From positions 1-64,000 of the forward strand of contig CAYSCS010000087.1 in assembly GCA_964429695.1 (NCBI GenBank): a DNA stretch of 64,000 nt. Direction: 5' to 3'. The number at the start of each line of letters is the position of its first letter. Within the stretch, counting starts at the first letter, position 1. Shown here one piece after another: positions 44,597 to 53,744 of the stretch. This DNA comes from CAYSCS01 sp964429695 (lineage in GTDB: Bacteria > Acidobacteriota > Aminicenantia > Aminicenantales > Aminicenantaceae). Both the position numbers and the translations under genes were made by a program. The notes beneath the pieces are model-generated. The model saw only the letters and a program-made list of their open reading frames with translations, ran no database searches and was not told the origin of the DNA.

Positions 44597-45208
44597 TCAA
44601 TGGGCTCTGACGATTTCTTTAACACGCATGAGCTGGACTTGATAAGAGCGCTCCATTTCTTCCAACCGGCTGGAGATGTATTTAATGGTTTCTTTAATGT
44701 TAGGAATGAGGATAAACTCCAAGGCATTCACTCTTCGCCTCGTGGTTTCAATCTCATGGGAAAGAAGCTGGGCTGCTTTCCAGAGACGTGCCATTTCTAG
44801 AAGATCATCCATCAATTCTCCGCACTTTTTAAGCCCCACATCGAGCTCTCCTTCAGTATTCAGCAAATCGTAATCGGAGAAAATAAGGTCCTTTTTCTCA
44901 AAATAAGGTATTATTAGATTAAAAAGCCTCTCCTTCCTTGCTTCAACAATCAATCTCCCTTCAGGTATAAGGCTTTCGAGCTCTCTGAGTGAGCTTCTTG
45001 TTCGAGCAAGGGCAAAAGAAAGGAAGACCTTCTCCATTTTGCTCTTAACTTTTCCCTGAACTTCCGAGAGCTGACGCATGAGTTCCAGAAACCTTCTCAT
45101 CAGTTCTTCGAGTTTATCCTTCAGGAGTTTATGCCCCCTCTCTGCAAGAACAAGCCTTCTCCTCAGCCTGAGAAGCTCCATCCTGTTAGGATTTACAGAA
45201 AGCCTCAT
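44597..45208 (-). CDS. atpD: V-type ATPase subunit D
   Basis: 203 residues. Central-stalk subunit, two long coiled-coil helices (about 1-75 and 140-200) as expected for the rotor axle. PNRMELLRLRRRLVLAERGHKLLKDK is the family start. Last gene of the operon; ATG overlaps the stop of subunit B by ATGA. Confidence 0.94.
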   Translation of the reverse strand: MRLSVNPNRMELLRLRRRLVLAERGHKLLKDKLEELMRRFLELMRQLSEVQGKVKSKMEKVFLSFALARTRSSLRELESLIPEGRLIVEARKERLFNLIIPYFEKKDLIFSDYDLLNTEGELDVGLKKCGELMDDLLEMARLWKAAQLLSHEIETTRRRVNALEFILIPNIKETIKYISSRLEEMERSYQVQLMRVKEIVRAH

Positions 45209-46578
45209 TTTACAGAGTAATATTTTTTTAAATACTCGGGGCGAACTCTCTTTAGCTCTGAAAGGGGTAGCATTCTCAGTAGCTTCCAGCCCAGCTCTAA
45301 AGTTTCTCCAATCGAGCGGGCTTCAAATTCACCCTGCCTGACGAACTCATTCTCGAAATCATCCGCAAATTTTAAATAAAGTCTATCAACCTCAGTCAAA
45401 GCTGCCTCTCCAAGGATGAGTGCCAATTCCCTCGCCTCCTTTCCCCTTGCATAACAAGCAAACAATTGATTCAGGACATCAGCATGGTCCCCTCTTGTCT
45501 TTCCTTCTCCGATCCCTTTATCTTTAAGCCTGGAAAGGCTGGGGAGCACATCTATGGGAGGATAGATACCCTTACGATGAATTTCCCTGCTGAGCATTAT
45601 CTGCCCCTCTGTTATATACCCAGTCAGGTCAGCAATGGGGTGAGTCTTATCATCTTCAGGCATGGTCAAAATCGGGATGAGAGTTATTGAACCCTTTTTA
45701 CCCTTGATTCTCCCTGCTCTTTCATACATAGAAGCAAGGTCTGTGTAAAGATACCCTGGGTACCCTCTTCGACCGGGAATTTCCTTCCGGGCAGCGGAAA
45801 TTTCTCTGAGAGCTTCAGCGTAGAAGGTCATGTCCATAAGAATCACAAGCACATGCATCTCAAGTTCAAATGCTAGATACTCTGCACAGCTCAGAGCTAG
45901 CCGGGGAGTAGCTATGCGTTCTATGGGAGGCTCGTTGGCTAGATTAAGAAAAAGAACAGCCCTTTCAAGAGCGCCCGTGTTTCTAAAATCCTCGATGAAG
46001 AAATTTGCCTCTTCAAAGGTAATTCCCATGGCCCCAAATACAACTGCAAACTTTTCCTCCTTGCCCAAGACTGTGGCCTGACGGGCAATCTGAGCCGCTA
46101 TTCTTGCATGAGGTAGGCCGCTACCGGAAAAGATGGGGAGCTTCTGACCTCTTACAAGAGGGTTCATCCCGTCTATAGAAGAAATCCCAGTCTGAATGAA
46201 TTCTGAAGGGTAATCTCTCGCATCGGGATTTATAGGACTTCCATTTATATCAAGCATCTTGCTTGCAATTATTCTGGGGCCTCTATCTTTAGGGTTTCCT
46301 GAACCGTCAAAGATTCTGCCGATTATCTCCTCTGAAACTCCGAGTTGTTGAGAGCGCCCGAGGAATCTCACCCGAGATTTATCCACATCCAAACCCACCG
46401 TGCCTTCAAAGACTTGAACTACCGCCCTTTCTGTGGAGACATCGAGAACAGTCCCACGGCGAAGATAGCCATCCGCGCTTTCTATTTCCACCAGTTCCCC
46501 GTATTTAACATCCCTTATTTTCTCCACCACCAGCAGAGGTCCTACGATATTCGAAACAGTCAAATATTCCTTAAACAT
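45205..46578 (-). CDS. atpB: V-type ATPase subunit B (non-catalytic)
   Basis: 457 residues. Forms the A3B3 ring. Has the RecA-like fold without a Walker A: FSGSGLPHARIAAQIARQ stands where A has the P-loop. FVPGRRGYPG-type SDxxxxRR region reads RKEIPGRRGYPGYLYTDLASMYERAG. GAGGGAAG before the ATG. Ten bp after subunit A. Confidence 0.96.
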   Translation of the reverse strand: MFKEYLTVSNIVGPLLVVEKIRDVKYGELVEIESADGYLRRGTVLDVSTERAVVQVFEGTVGLDVDKSRVRFLGRSQQLGVSEEIIGRIFDGSGNPKDRGPRIIASKMLDINGSPINPDARDYPSEFIQTGISSIDGMNPLVRGQKLPIFSGSGLPHARIAAQIARQATVLGKEEKFAVVFGAMGITFEEANFFIEDFRNTGALERAVLFLNLANEPPIERIATPRLALSCAEYLAFELEMHVLVILMDMTFYAEALREISAARKEIPGRRGYPGYLYTDLASMYERAGRIKGKKGSITLIPILTMPEDDKTHPIADLTGYITEGQIMLSREIHRKGIYPPIDVLPSLSRLKDKGIGEGKTRGDHADVLNQLFACYARGKEARELALILGEAALTEVDRLYLKFADDFENEFVRQGEFEARSIGETLELGWKLLRMLPLSELKRVRPEYLKKYYSVK

Positions 46579-46587
46579 TCTTCCCTC

Positions 46588-48345
46588 TCACATTTTGCTT
46601 TCACCAAGTTGTTTAAAGGAATTCGAAACTTCGATGTATATCTCAAGAAGAGAAACATCATCTTCAGGAAGATATTTCATCTTAGATATTTTTTCCCGAA
46701 CCGGAAGCGAAAGAATTTCCTCTAATCCTCTTCCTTCCTCCAAAGCCCTCAAGCCTAGACGGTGAAAATGAATAATCGTCCTTAGCATCAGGTATTGTTT
46801 ACGTAGGGATGAATAAGTGTCATGAGGATGAAAGGCGTTCTGGTGGAGAAAATCTTCACGCAGTGAACGGGCTGATTCAAGAGTGAGTCTCTCCCTGGCT
46901 GAAAGAGATTCGATACCGACAAGGCGAGCTATCTCCAGGAGCTCTGCTTCCTCTTCGAGAATCTGCATCGCTTCTTGCCTGAGCATGGTGAAATCTTCTG
47001 CTACATGTTCATTGAGGAAATCCTTTATGTTCTCAACATAAAGAGAATAGCTCAAAAGCCAGTTTATGGCTGGAAAGTGACGCATGTTTGCCAGCCTGTC
47101 ATCTAAAGCCCAAAAAACTTTGACCACCTTTAATGTTGCTTGAACTACAGGGTCTGAAAGGTCTCCTCCTGGAGGAGAAACTGCACCTATCACACTCAAA
47201 GCTCCCTCTCTCTTCGATGATGCTAGGCAAATTACCTTACCCGCTCTCTCGTAGAACTCTGCAATACGGCTGGCAAGATAAGCAGGGTAACCCTCTTCTC
47301 CTGGCATCTCTTCCATACGACCTGAAATTTCTCTCAACGCTTCTGCCCAACGACTTGAGGAATCGGCCATAAGGGCTACAGAATATCCCATGTCTCTAAA
47401 ATATTCAGCGATAGTCATTCCTGTGTAAATCGATGCCTCACGAGCTGCCACAGGCATGTTGGAGGTGTTAGCAATAATAACTGTTCTTTCAAGAAGTGGA
47501 TATCCAGTATGGGGGTCAAGGAGCTCAGGGAAACTGAGAAGAAGGTCTGCCACTTCATTTCCTCTTTCTCCACAAGCAACAAAAACTATGACTTGAGCAT
47601 CACACCATTTGGCAAGCTGGTGCTGGACAACAGTTTTTCCGCTCCCGAATGGTCCAGGCACACATGCTGTCCCGCCTTTAGCAAGGGGGAAAAGTGTATC
47701 GAGCACTCTCTGGCCACTGGTAAGAGGTTCATCAGGTATGAGCCGTTCATAGACTTCTCTATTCTTTCTTACCGCCCAAGTTTGATACATCTTAATTTCT
47801 TTTAAAGAATCCCCACAGTCGATTTTGGCTACCACTTCTTCAACCGTATATTCACCTCCTCTTATTTCAGCCACTTTTCCCTCACATCCAACTGGAACCA
47901 TGACCTTGTGTTTGATGAGCCGAGTCTCATCCACCTCTCCTAAAATATCACCTGTCTTCACTTCCTGCCCGGGTTGAACAAGGGGGGTAAAATTCCATTT
48001 CTTCTCTCGGTCTAAAGGGGGCAATTCAATCCCTCTTATTACATAATCGCCCTCTTTTTTTCGGATGACATCGAGCGGCCTCTGAATCCCGTCATAAATA
48101 GAACCCACAAGACCTGGCCCCAGTTCAACACTCAGAGGTTTTCCTGTTAAAAACACAGGTTCCCCAGGACCTATTCCAGTCGTATCTTCATAGACCTGGA
48201 TGAAGGCTTTTTCTTCCCTAAGCTCGATTATCTCTCCGATGAGCTTCAGGTTCCCAACCTTCACCATGTCATACATTTTTGCCCCAAGGCAGCCTGTAGC
48301 CACAACCAAGGGGCCTGCGACGCGAATGATCTTTCCCTCTTGCAT
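46588..48345 (-). CDS. atpA: V-type ATPase catalytic subunit A
   Basis: 585 residues. Walker A GPFGSGKTVVQHQLAKW (about 230-246), VFVACGERGNEV, and MADSSSRWAEALREISGR. The A-specific insert region (about 110-190) is present. Catalyses ATP hydrolysis or synthesis in the cytoplasmic headpiece. Starts one base after the stop of subunit F. Confidence 0.97.
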   Translation of the reverse strand: MQEGKIIRVAGPLVVATGCLGAKMYDMVKVGNLKLIGEIIELREEKAFIQVYEDTTGIGPGEPVFLTGKPLSVELGPGLVGSIYDGIQRPLDVIRKKEGDYVIRGIELPPLDREKKWNFTPLVQPGQEVKTGDILGEVDETRLIKHKVMVPVGCEGKVAEIRGGEYTVEEVVAKIDCGDSLKEIKMYQTWAVRKNREVYERLIPDEPLTSGQRVLDTLFPLAKGGTACVPGPFGSGKTVVQHQLAKWCDAQVIVFVACGERGNEVADLLLSFPELLDPHTGYPLLERTVIIANTSNMPVAAREASIYTGMTIAEYFRDMGYSVALMADSSSRWAEALREISGRMEEMPGEEGYPAYLASRIAEFYERAGKVICLASSKREGALSVIGAVSPPGGDLSDPVVQATLKVVKVFWALDDRLANMRHFPAINWLLSYSLYVENIKDFLNEHVAEDFTMLRQEAMQILEEEAELLEIARLVGIESLSARERLTLESARSLREDFLHQNAFHPHDTYSSLRKQYLMLRTIIHFHRLGLRALEEGRGLEEILSLPVREKISKMKYLPEDDVSLLEIYIEVSNSFKQLGESKM

Positions 48346-48346
48346 T

Positions 48347-48673
48347 TTAGCCTCTTCTTTTAACCAATGAATCCGAACCAGTGGCGATAATCGCCATCTC
48401 TTTCATCTTCACTTCCAGATAATCTAAAATTTTGCGGTGATCAGAAAATCCGAGAACTACAGGAAAAACCTTTTTTTGAAAGGATTTTATTTCTTTTTCC
48501 AATTGGGCAAAAAAAACCTCATGAAGAAAACAGAGGCTAAAACCCTCTTCCTCGACTGTGCTCAACGCCTTCTTAGCCTCCTCAAGGTTACGACAGGGAA
48601 ATACTTTAAATCCGACGGCTTTCAGCCCAAACACCAAATCGCCCTCTCCAATGACTGCTACCTTCTCAAACAT
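48347..48673 (-). CDS. atpF: V-type ATPase subunit F
   Basis: 108 residues from ATG at 48673; the longer frame to 48730 runs into subunit C and adds a non-family N-terminus. FEKVAVIGEGDLVFGLKAVGF is the standard beginning (regulatory Rossmann-like stalk subunit). Overlaps subunit C by 8 bp. Confidence 0.88.
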   Translation of the reverse strand: MFEKVAVIGEGDLVFGLKAVGFKVFPCRNLEEAKKALSTVEEEGFSLCFLHEVFFAQLEKEIKSFQKKVFPVVLGFSDHRKILDYLEVKMKEMAIIATGSDSLVKRRG

Positions 48674-49451
48674 AGGTCTTATGAATCCTTTCCTTAAGAA
48701 TATCGGGTGAAATTTGGGTGAGCTTACCAATTCCTACAAGCCTAATGAGTTCGAGCTCCTTTCTTTTAGCTATGGCGTAAGCAAACACGGGTTCAGGACC
48801 AAAGACTATAAATTTTGCACCCTGAAGAAACCTCATCAAGAAATCCTCAATTTCTCTTTCCAGAATGATGAAAGTTTCCTTCTCAGAAAGAAAATTAACG
48901 GCACGGACCCAGAGTTCATGATAAGGAGTGGTTGAGAGTCTATCTCCCAGTTCATAAAGAGAAAGAGGAAAACCTTTAACAAAAGTCTCTCCCTCCACGA
49001 ACCCTCCTTCCATAATCCATTGTTTTAGTTTCTGAGGGGGAAGGCTCAGGTATTTTATGCGACAGAAAATCTTTAAGTTACCTAAATCAATTTTATGGCG
49101 AAGATAATCGACGATAAAAGAATAACCCACGTCCTTGGCAATGGCTAGAGATACCTGGGGTCTGTGTTCGTTCAAGAGGATGTCAACAATTTCCCTCTCG
49201 AGAATAATTTTTTCCATGAGGTTGAGGAGGAGGCCTTTTTCTCTCTCTATAAACTCATCTAGTTCTTGAGAATCCCTTATTTCAATCATCTCCTCGGAGA
49301 ATTTTCCAGCATCGAAAATTATTTTCATTGCCGAGCTGATATCCTTTCCTAAGGCAGCCTCCTTGAAAACAGAATCGTTTACTAAAAACTTCTCCAGCGC
49401 ACGAACCCTGCCTACAGAATATGCGTAATCAAGTCTTGAGCGCTTTTTCAT
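48666..49451 (-). CDS. atpC: V-type ATPase subunit C
   Basis: 261 residues, shorter than the usual 320-380. The all-helical funnel that joins the central stalk to the K ring. Recognised from LDYAYSVGRVRALEKFL at the start and REIVDILLN..RHKIDLGNLK in the middle, plus position in the operon. GPEPVFAYAIAKRKELELIRLVGIGK near the end is a family block. ATGA overlap with subunit E. Confidence 0.87.
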   Translation of the reverse strand: MKKRSRLDYAYSVGRVRALEKFLVNDSVFKEAALGKDISSAMKIIFDAGKFSEEMIEIRDSQELDEFIEREKGLLLNLMEKIILEREIVDILLNEHRPQVSLAIAKDVGYSFIVDYLRHKIDLGNLKIFCRIKYLSLPPQKLKQWIMEGGFVEGETFVKGFPLSLYELGDRLSTTPYHELWVRAVNFLSEKETFIILEREIEDFLMRFLQGAKFIVFGPEPVFAYAIAKRKELELIRLVGIGKLTQISPDILKERIHKTYV

Positions 49452-49864
49452 AAATTGAGAACCTCGGCTATATATTTTTCTAACTTCAAACGCATCTCTT
49501 CTTTCAATCTCTTCTTGTCTAAAGGAATTTCTTCTTCTCCATCTTTCAGAATAACCTTCCTCTTGAGGATTTTCTTCTGTAAGTCTTCACTCTCAAAAGC
49601 TTTTTCTAAAACTTCTTCTATCAATCTCCGCTTGGAATCGAGGATTTGAATCTTCCTCTCCAAGCGTGCCTGGGTTAAGATTCTTCTCGCCTCGAGATTT
49701 GCCTGGCGTTCAGCTTCTCTGATTAGTACATCTGAGGCTTGTTTTGCTTCCTTTTCTGCTTCTTCTTTAATCTTAATTGCTTTCATCTTGGCTTCACTCA
49801 CAATTTTTTCTACTTCAACCCGAGCATCCTGGTGAATCTTTTCGAGAATTTTTTCCAGACTCAT
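49448..49864 (-). CDS. atpE: V-type ATPase subunit E
   Basis: 138 residues, at the short end (often 180-200). Peripheral-stalk subunit: long N-terminal helix rich in Glu/Lys/Ala (about 1-80) and a small C-terminal domain (SKRRLIEEVLEKAF). Pairs with subunit H in the stator. 13 bp after the K gene. Confidence 0.88.
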   Translation of the reverse strand: MSLEKILEKIHQDARVEVEKIVSEAKMKAIKIKEEAEKEAKQASDVLIREAERQANLEARRILTQARLERKIQILDSKRRLIEEVLEKAFESEDLQKKILKRKVILKDGEEEIPLDKKRLKEEMRLKLEKYIAEVLNL

Positions 49865-49877
49865 ATCTATCTTTTAT

Positions 49878-50351
49878 TTAAAGTTTTATTCCATTTAAGA
49901 GAAGGATGGTGATAAGAAGACCCAAGACTGCATATGTCTCTACTAGTGCGGCCATGATCAAAGGCTTCATCAGGTCCTTGGGTTGCTTTGCCACCATATA
50001 AACGCCCGAGGCACACACCTTCCCCTGGTGAATACCAGAGATAAGTCCTGCAAAAGCCACAGGTAGACAAGAAATTAGAATTTGCCAACCCTGAAAGACT
50101 GAAGGGTAAACAACTTGAGCACTGGTAAGACCCACTTTAAGAATCACGAGAAACGCACTCAAGAATCCGTAAATTCCCTGCGTTCCAGGAAGGGCAACGA
50201 GAAGCAATAAACTCCCAAATTTTTCTGGGTCTTCACTCATCACCCCGCTTGAAGCTTGACCAGCAAGACCAACACCTATTGAAGAACCGATGGCTCCAAG
50301 GATGACGGCCAACGCCCCTCCCAATATTGCCAAGGTTAACCCTAAAGCCAT
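49878..50351 (-). CDS. atpK: V-type ATPase rotor subunit K, double hairpin, probable Na+ binding
   Basis: 157 residues, four membrane helices (double hairpin), like Enterococcus hirae NtpK. The Na+ ligands of NtpK can be matched: Leu, Thr and Gln in ALPGTQGIYGF (L61, T64, Q65), Gln in SGIHQGKV (Q110) and the carboxylate Glu in AALVETYAVLG (E139). Only the second hairpin has the ion-carrying Glu, as in NtpK. AGGAAAAA before the ATG. Confidence 0.95.
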   Translation of the reverse strand: MALGLTLAILGGALAVILGAIGSSIGVGLAGQASSGVMSEDPEKFGSLLLLVALPGTQGIYGFLSAFLVILKVGLTSAQVVYPSVFQGWQILISCLPVAFAGLISGIHQGKVCASGVYMVAKQPKDLMKPLIMAALVETYAVLGLLITILLLNGIKL

Positions 50352-50377
50352 TTTTTCCTCCTCAATTATTCAAAATT

Positions 50378-52288
50378 CTACACAAATTCTACATATTTCC
50401 CCTGGAGAGAAAAGGGTTTGAACGGATTTCCTCCAGCCCTAAAGAACTTGCTGAAAAACTCTACGAACTGAAGACGCATTGAATGAACGAATCCCCCCAA
50501 AAAGCTTATGGCCATGTTAAAAAGATGGCCTCCGAGGAAGATAAGGGCTGCGAAAAGCCAGCCCAACCAGGGAATGCCAAGAGCAGTTCGACACAGGGTG
50601 TTAACCACCATGGCGATTACACTCGTCGCCAACCCCAAAGCAAGAAGCCGCGAATAAGAAAGTATGTCTGCAAGATAACGCGAAATGTCGTAGAGACTGT
50701 AAAGACCACCAAAAAAGCGGGCCAGTGGATTTCGTTTAGGGGAAGCGAAGAAAATAATCGCAGAAGCGCCTATGATTGATAATAATCCCCAAAGAGAATG
50801 CCTCTTTACTCCATAGAGAAGAAGCGAAGGAAGCAGAAGAAGCCATCCTCCCTGAACAAAAATAGCTTGAAAAAAATCCCTTTCTTTTAATTTGGAAACC
50901 ATGCTCAAGAAAGTCCCATACCAAACCTGAAAAAATCCCAGAATAAGGGAAAGCAAAAGAAAAGAAAGTGGATCTCGGAGAGGATCAAGGACCATGAGTC
51001 TTCTCAAGGGAATGCCAAACCAACCTCCCACGAGTGTTCCGAAGATGACTGTAGAAACTCCAAGAATGCTGAGTAATCTTAAAAATTGAAGGAGTCCGCC
51101 CCTCGGTTTAAAGCGTTTTATGTATAAGAGGCTGAAAAGAGCAGCGAGGAAACCATAACCTGCCTCGCTTACACACAGACCAACAAACAAAAAAAAGAAA
51201 GGAGCAAGGGGGAGAGTGGGGTCCAGTGATCCCTGCTGGGGTAGACCGTAGAGTTTAGTCACAATCTCAAAAGGCTTTAAAGCTGGAGGATTTTCGAGGA
51301 TAACAGGGGGTTCTTCCTCTGGAAGAGGGTCTCTGAAGTACATCTCCAGGAAATCAGAAAAAAACTCTGTCTTTGACTTCAGCTTTTCAATATCTGAAGA
51401 CCGCACCCATCCTTCTAAAAGGAATACCTTCTCTGTCTCTCCAAGGAAGGAAGAAGAGATGAGTTTCTCTTTCTCACTCAGTAATACGTCATGAATGAGC
51501 ATCAGCTTTTCTCTATGAACCAGATTCTCACGGGCTTTCATTTCCAGGTCCCTAAATTTTCTTTTTCTGAGCTCAATCTCTTTTCTAATTTTTTCCCGAA
51601 GCTTCGGGACAGAATCTTCCTCATCAGCCATGAGCAGAAGAGACTCGGGGAAAAAGATGGAGTTAAAATTCAACTCCTTGAGGATTTGTTCTATCTGATT
51701 CTTTTCGCTCGTGGAAAAGATTATCAAGAGATAAACGTTTCTTTTTTCCTGCCCGATGATTCCATACCAAAAAGGCTCATCTTCAAATCTTTTCTCGAAA
51801 TCCTCGGTCCTCGAATGGGGAATCCAGCCGAGGCTAATCTCTGTAGACTCGGTAGGTTTGAGTTTCTTTATGGGAATTTCCAATCTCTCAAGCGGCGCAA
51901 GAAATTCCTGTTCTTTCTCCAGGAATCTAATCTCCGCGAGTAACTCATTCTTTTCTCTTTCAAGTTCTTCAATTTTACTCAACACAGAGTGGTAATCAAA
52001 GTTGAGAATTCTCTTCCTTTCCTCTATCTTGAGCCTTGGCTTTTGAGAAAACAATCTCCCTAGACCCCCACCTCCCTCCCATTGAGATAGAATTTGCAAG
52101 GCTTGAGAAATACGGTAAATTTCCTCTTCAACATGGGCAAGATCAAAATCTGGAGTATTAAGCCATGACTCTTTTTCGCTAATGCTTTCAAGCTGAATCA
52201 AACTGCTTTCCTGAAGAATTGAAAGAAGTTCCTCTTTCACTTCGCGATACGCGATAATCTGAACCTTGCTAATTGCAGCGATTGCCAT
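50378..52288 (-). CDS. atpI: V-type ATPase subunit I
   Basis: 636 residues. Soluble coiled-coil half (about 1-330) forming the stator arm, then about eight membrane helices (about 355-615) that make the ion channel with the K ring. Conserved Arg in the segment FVHSMRLQFVEFFSKFF near the C-terminus is the stator charge. GGAGC before the ATG; 6 bp after subunit H. Confidence 0.95.
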   Translation of the reverse strand: MAIAAISKVQIIAYREVKEELLSILQESSLIQLESISEKESWLNTPDFDLAHVEEEIYRISQALQILSQWEGGGGLGRLFSQKPRLKIEERKRILNFDYHSVLSKIEELEREKNELLAEIRFLEKEQEFLAPLERLEIPIKKLKPTESTEISLGWIPHSRTEDFEKRFEDEPFWYGIIGQEKRNVYLLIIFSTSEKNQIEQILKELNFNSIFFPESLLLMADEEDSVPKLREKIRKEIELRKRKFRDLEMKARENLVHREKLMLIHDVLLSEKEKLISSSFLGETEKVFLLEGWVRSSDIEKLKSKTEFFSDFLEMYFRDPLPEEEPPVILENPPALKPFEIVTKLYGLPQQGSLDPTLPLAPFFFLFVGLCVSEAGYGFLAALFSLLYIKRFKPRGGLLQFLRLLSILGVSTVIFGTLVGGWFGIPLRRLMVLDPLRDPLSFLLLSLILGFFQVWYGTFLSMVSKLKERDFFQAIFVQGGWLLLLPSLLLYGVKRHSLWGLLSIIGASAIIFFASPKRNPLARFFGGLYSLYDISRYLADILSYSRLLALGLATSVIAMVVNTLCRTALGIPWLGWLFAALIFLGGHLFNMAISFLGGFVHSMRLQFVEFFSKFFRAGGNPFKPFSLQGKYVEFV

Positions 52289-52294
52289 TAGCTC

Positions 52295-52669
52295 CTACCA
52301 CCCTCTCTCCATCAAACTCAAAATTCTCTCTGCTACTTTCCCAATGGCTTCATCCATCGAAAGGCTTGCCCTCTTCTGAATCTCTTTTATTTCCTTTTCT
52401 GTATCTTCTCTTATTTTCTGAGCCTCTTCCCTTGCCTTTTCAATGATGGCCCACCTCTTTTCCTCTGCTTTTTTCCGAGCAAGAGAAAAATGGTCTTCTT
52501 TCATTTTTTGTGCCTCTTCATTGGCCCTCTTTACAATCTCCAGTGCCACCTTTTCTTTAGCTTCAATTATCAACTTTTTTGCATTAGTTTCAGCCTCTTT
52601 AATCTTTTCTAGGGCAATGAATGCATCCTCTTTTTTGATTTTTTCTTCTCGTGGGAAGCCTTTATTCAT
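52295..52669 (-). CDS. atpH: V-type ATPase subunit H (G-like peripheral stalk)
   Basis: 124 residues, almost all one long charged helix (Glu/Lys/Ala with heptads, about 12-115). First gene of the operon, where archaeal-type operons carry the H/G subunit that dimerises with E. AGAAGAG before ATG. Sequence alone is low in complexity; position makes the call. Confidence 0.87.
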   Translation of the reverse strand: MNKGFPREEKIKKEDAFIALEKIKEAETNAKKLIIEAKEKVALEIVKRANEEAQKMKEDHFSLARKKAEEKRWAIIEKAREEAQKIREDTEKEIKEIQKRASLSMDEAIGKVAERILSLMERGW

Positions 52670-52716
52670 TTTGTTCTCTTCTGCAAGAAATGAAGATTCG
52701 AAAATTACGGAAAGCT

Positions 52717-52745
52717 ATTATAACCAAGGAATCCTTATTTTTAAA
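52717..52745 (-). promoter_or_regulatory. Candidate sigma-70 promoter of the V-ATPase operon
   Basis: Reverse-strand TTTAAA (52745-52740), 17 bp, perfect TATAAT (52722-52717), about 48 bp before the subunit H ATG and after the stop of the upstream gene. Found by eye. Confidence 0.5.
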
Positions 52746-52776
52746 GATGGAGAATGAAAAAAGACTTCTTCTAGAT

Positions 52777-53577
52777 TCAGGATAAGAAAAATGGGTAGAG
52801 GTAGTAAGAGCGAAAATCAAGTTTTTTAGTGCGAGCCTCTTCGATCAAATTTCTAAGTGCCGATCTGTAGTCAACAAGCAGGGATCTAAAAATAAGAAAA
52901 ACCCCTGCTTCCATCAATTCCCTTAATAATGCTACATCTTCCGCCATCTCAACATGAAAAACAACTCCACCCCCTTCTTTTCTCGAGGCTCTGGAAACAT
53001 CCTGGACTAAAAGCCAATCCTCATCTTGCTCCATGTTTCTCTCCCTAACATGAATCCAGGCTCCATTCCTTCCTAGTTCTATGAGGTCAGCACAAAGAGG
53101 CTGATGATGATAATAAACCATCCAGCTTCCCCCCTCTCTGCACCCATAGGCTAACTCGTTAAGAAGAGAAAATTCGAACCTTTTCTTTTTGCTAGAAAGA
53201 TAGAGATAGATCCCACATCGAGAGAGCTTATTTAACTCCTCAAAAACTTCAGAGAAAGATTCTTCTTCAGAATTAGATAATCCTCTATAGAAATAGGCTA
53301 CAAAGCCTCCTCCTCTTCGGGCAGCCTTATTCACCAGCTCAAGTTCATCTGATTTTTTCCTTGCCTCACGTGAGGAATAAAGTTCTACTCCTTCCTCTGC
53401 CAACCATTCAAGCTGAACGAAGTCCAGCTTACCCAAATCAATGAACCTCAAGCGACATTTGCTCCTCCTCATGACCCTCGCTATGTCCAGAAGCCACCAA
53501 AAATCAAGCTCATCATCTCTCAAAGTAAGTCTTTCCCCTTTTTTAATCCTGGAGAGAAGATCCCATTCTTTTAGCAT
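52777..53577 (-). CDS. Protein of unknown function with four internal alpha/beta repeats
   Basis: 266 residues. Not recognised. Four units of about 50-60 residues can be aligned by eye, each with a helix, a strand rich in Tyr/Val/Phe, a short helix ending in Leu-x-x-x-G, then a strand: FIDLGKLDF..LAEEGVELYSS, FVAYFYRG..LSRCGIYLYLSS, WMVYYHHQ..LGRNGAWIHVRE, and VVFHVEMA..LMEAGVFLIFRS. Each is preceded by a helix with Arg and Gly (RRSK, RRGGG, REGGS, RKEGGG). This spacing could build a half or full beta/alpha barrel or a solenoid. No signal peptide. It is 107 bp upstream of the V-ATPase operon on the same strand; a link is possible but unproven. Confidence 0.65.
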   Translation of the reverse strand: MLKEWDLLSRIKKGERLTLRDDELDFWWLLDIARVMRRSKCRLRFIDLGKLDFVQLEWLAEEGVELYSSREARKKSDELELVNKAARRGGGFVAYFYRGLSNSEEESFSEVFEELNKLSRCGIYLYLSSKKKRFEFSLLNELAYGCREGGSWMVYYHHQPLCADLIELGRNGAWIHVRERNMEQDEDWLLVQDVSRASRKEGGGVVFHVEMAEDVALLRELMEAGVFLIFRSLLVDYRSALRNLIEEARTKKLDFRSYYLYPFFLS

Positions 53578-53698
53578 GAACTCTACCTCTGACGTTTTAT
53601 TTTCACCGCTCTTCTTGAGTAAAAATTATTGAAAATAATTCACATCTTGGAAAAATAAGAAAATATAATTTCATAAATTTCTTCATCTGTAAAGAAGC

Positions 53699-53727
53699 TT
53701 GAAAAAAAAGAGACCATCTTCTATCAT
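53699..53727 (+). promoter_or_regulatory. Candidate sigma-70 promoter of queCDE
   Basis: TTGAAA at 53699-53704 and TATCAT at 53722-53727, 17-bp spacer. The leader would be only about 11 nt, leaving no room for a preQ1 riboswitch. Confidence 0.45.
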
Positions 53728-53744
53728 CTATTTAGATTAGAGGA

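Noticed and set aside
48674..48730. Longer N-terminus of V-ATPase subunit F
   Set aside because: It would extend into subunit C and adds residues unlike the family; the ATG at 48673 gives the standard start.
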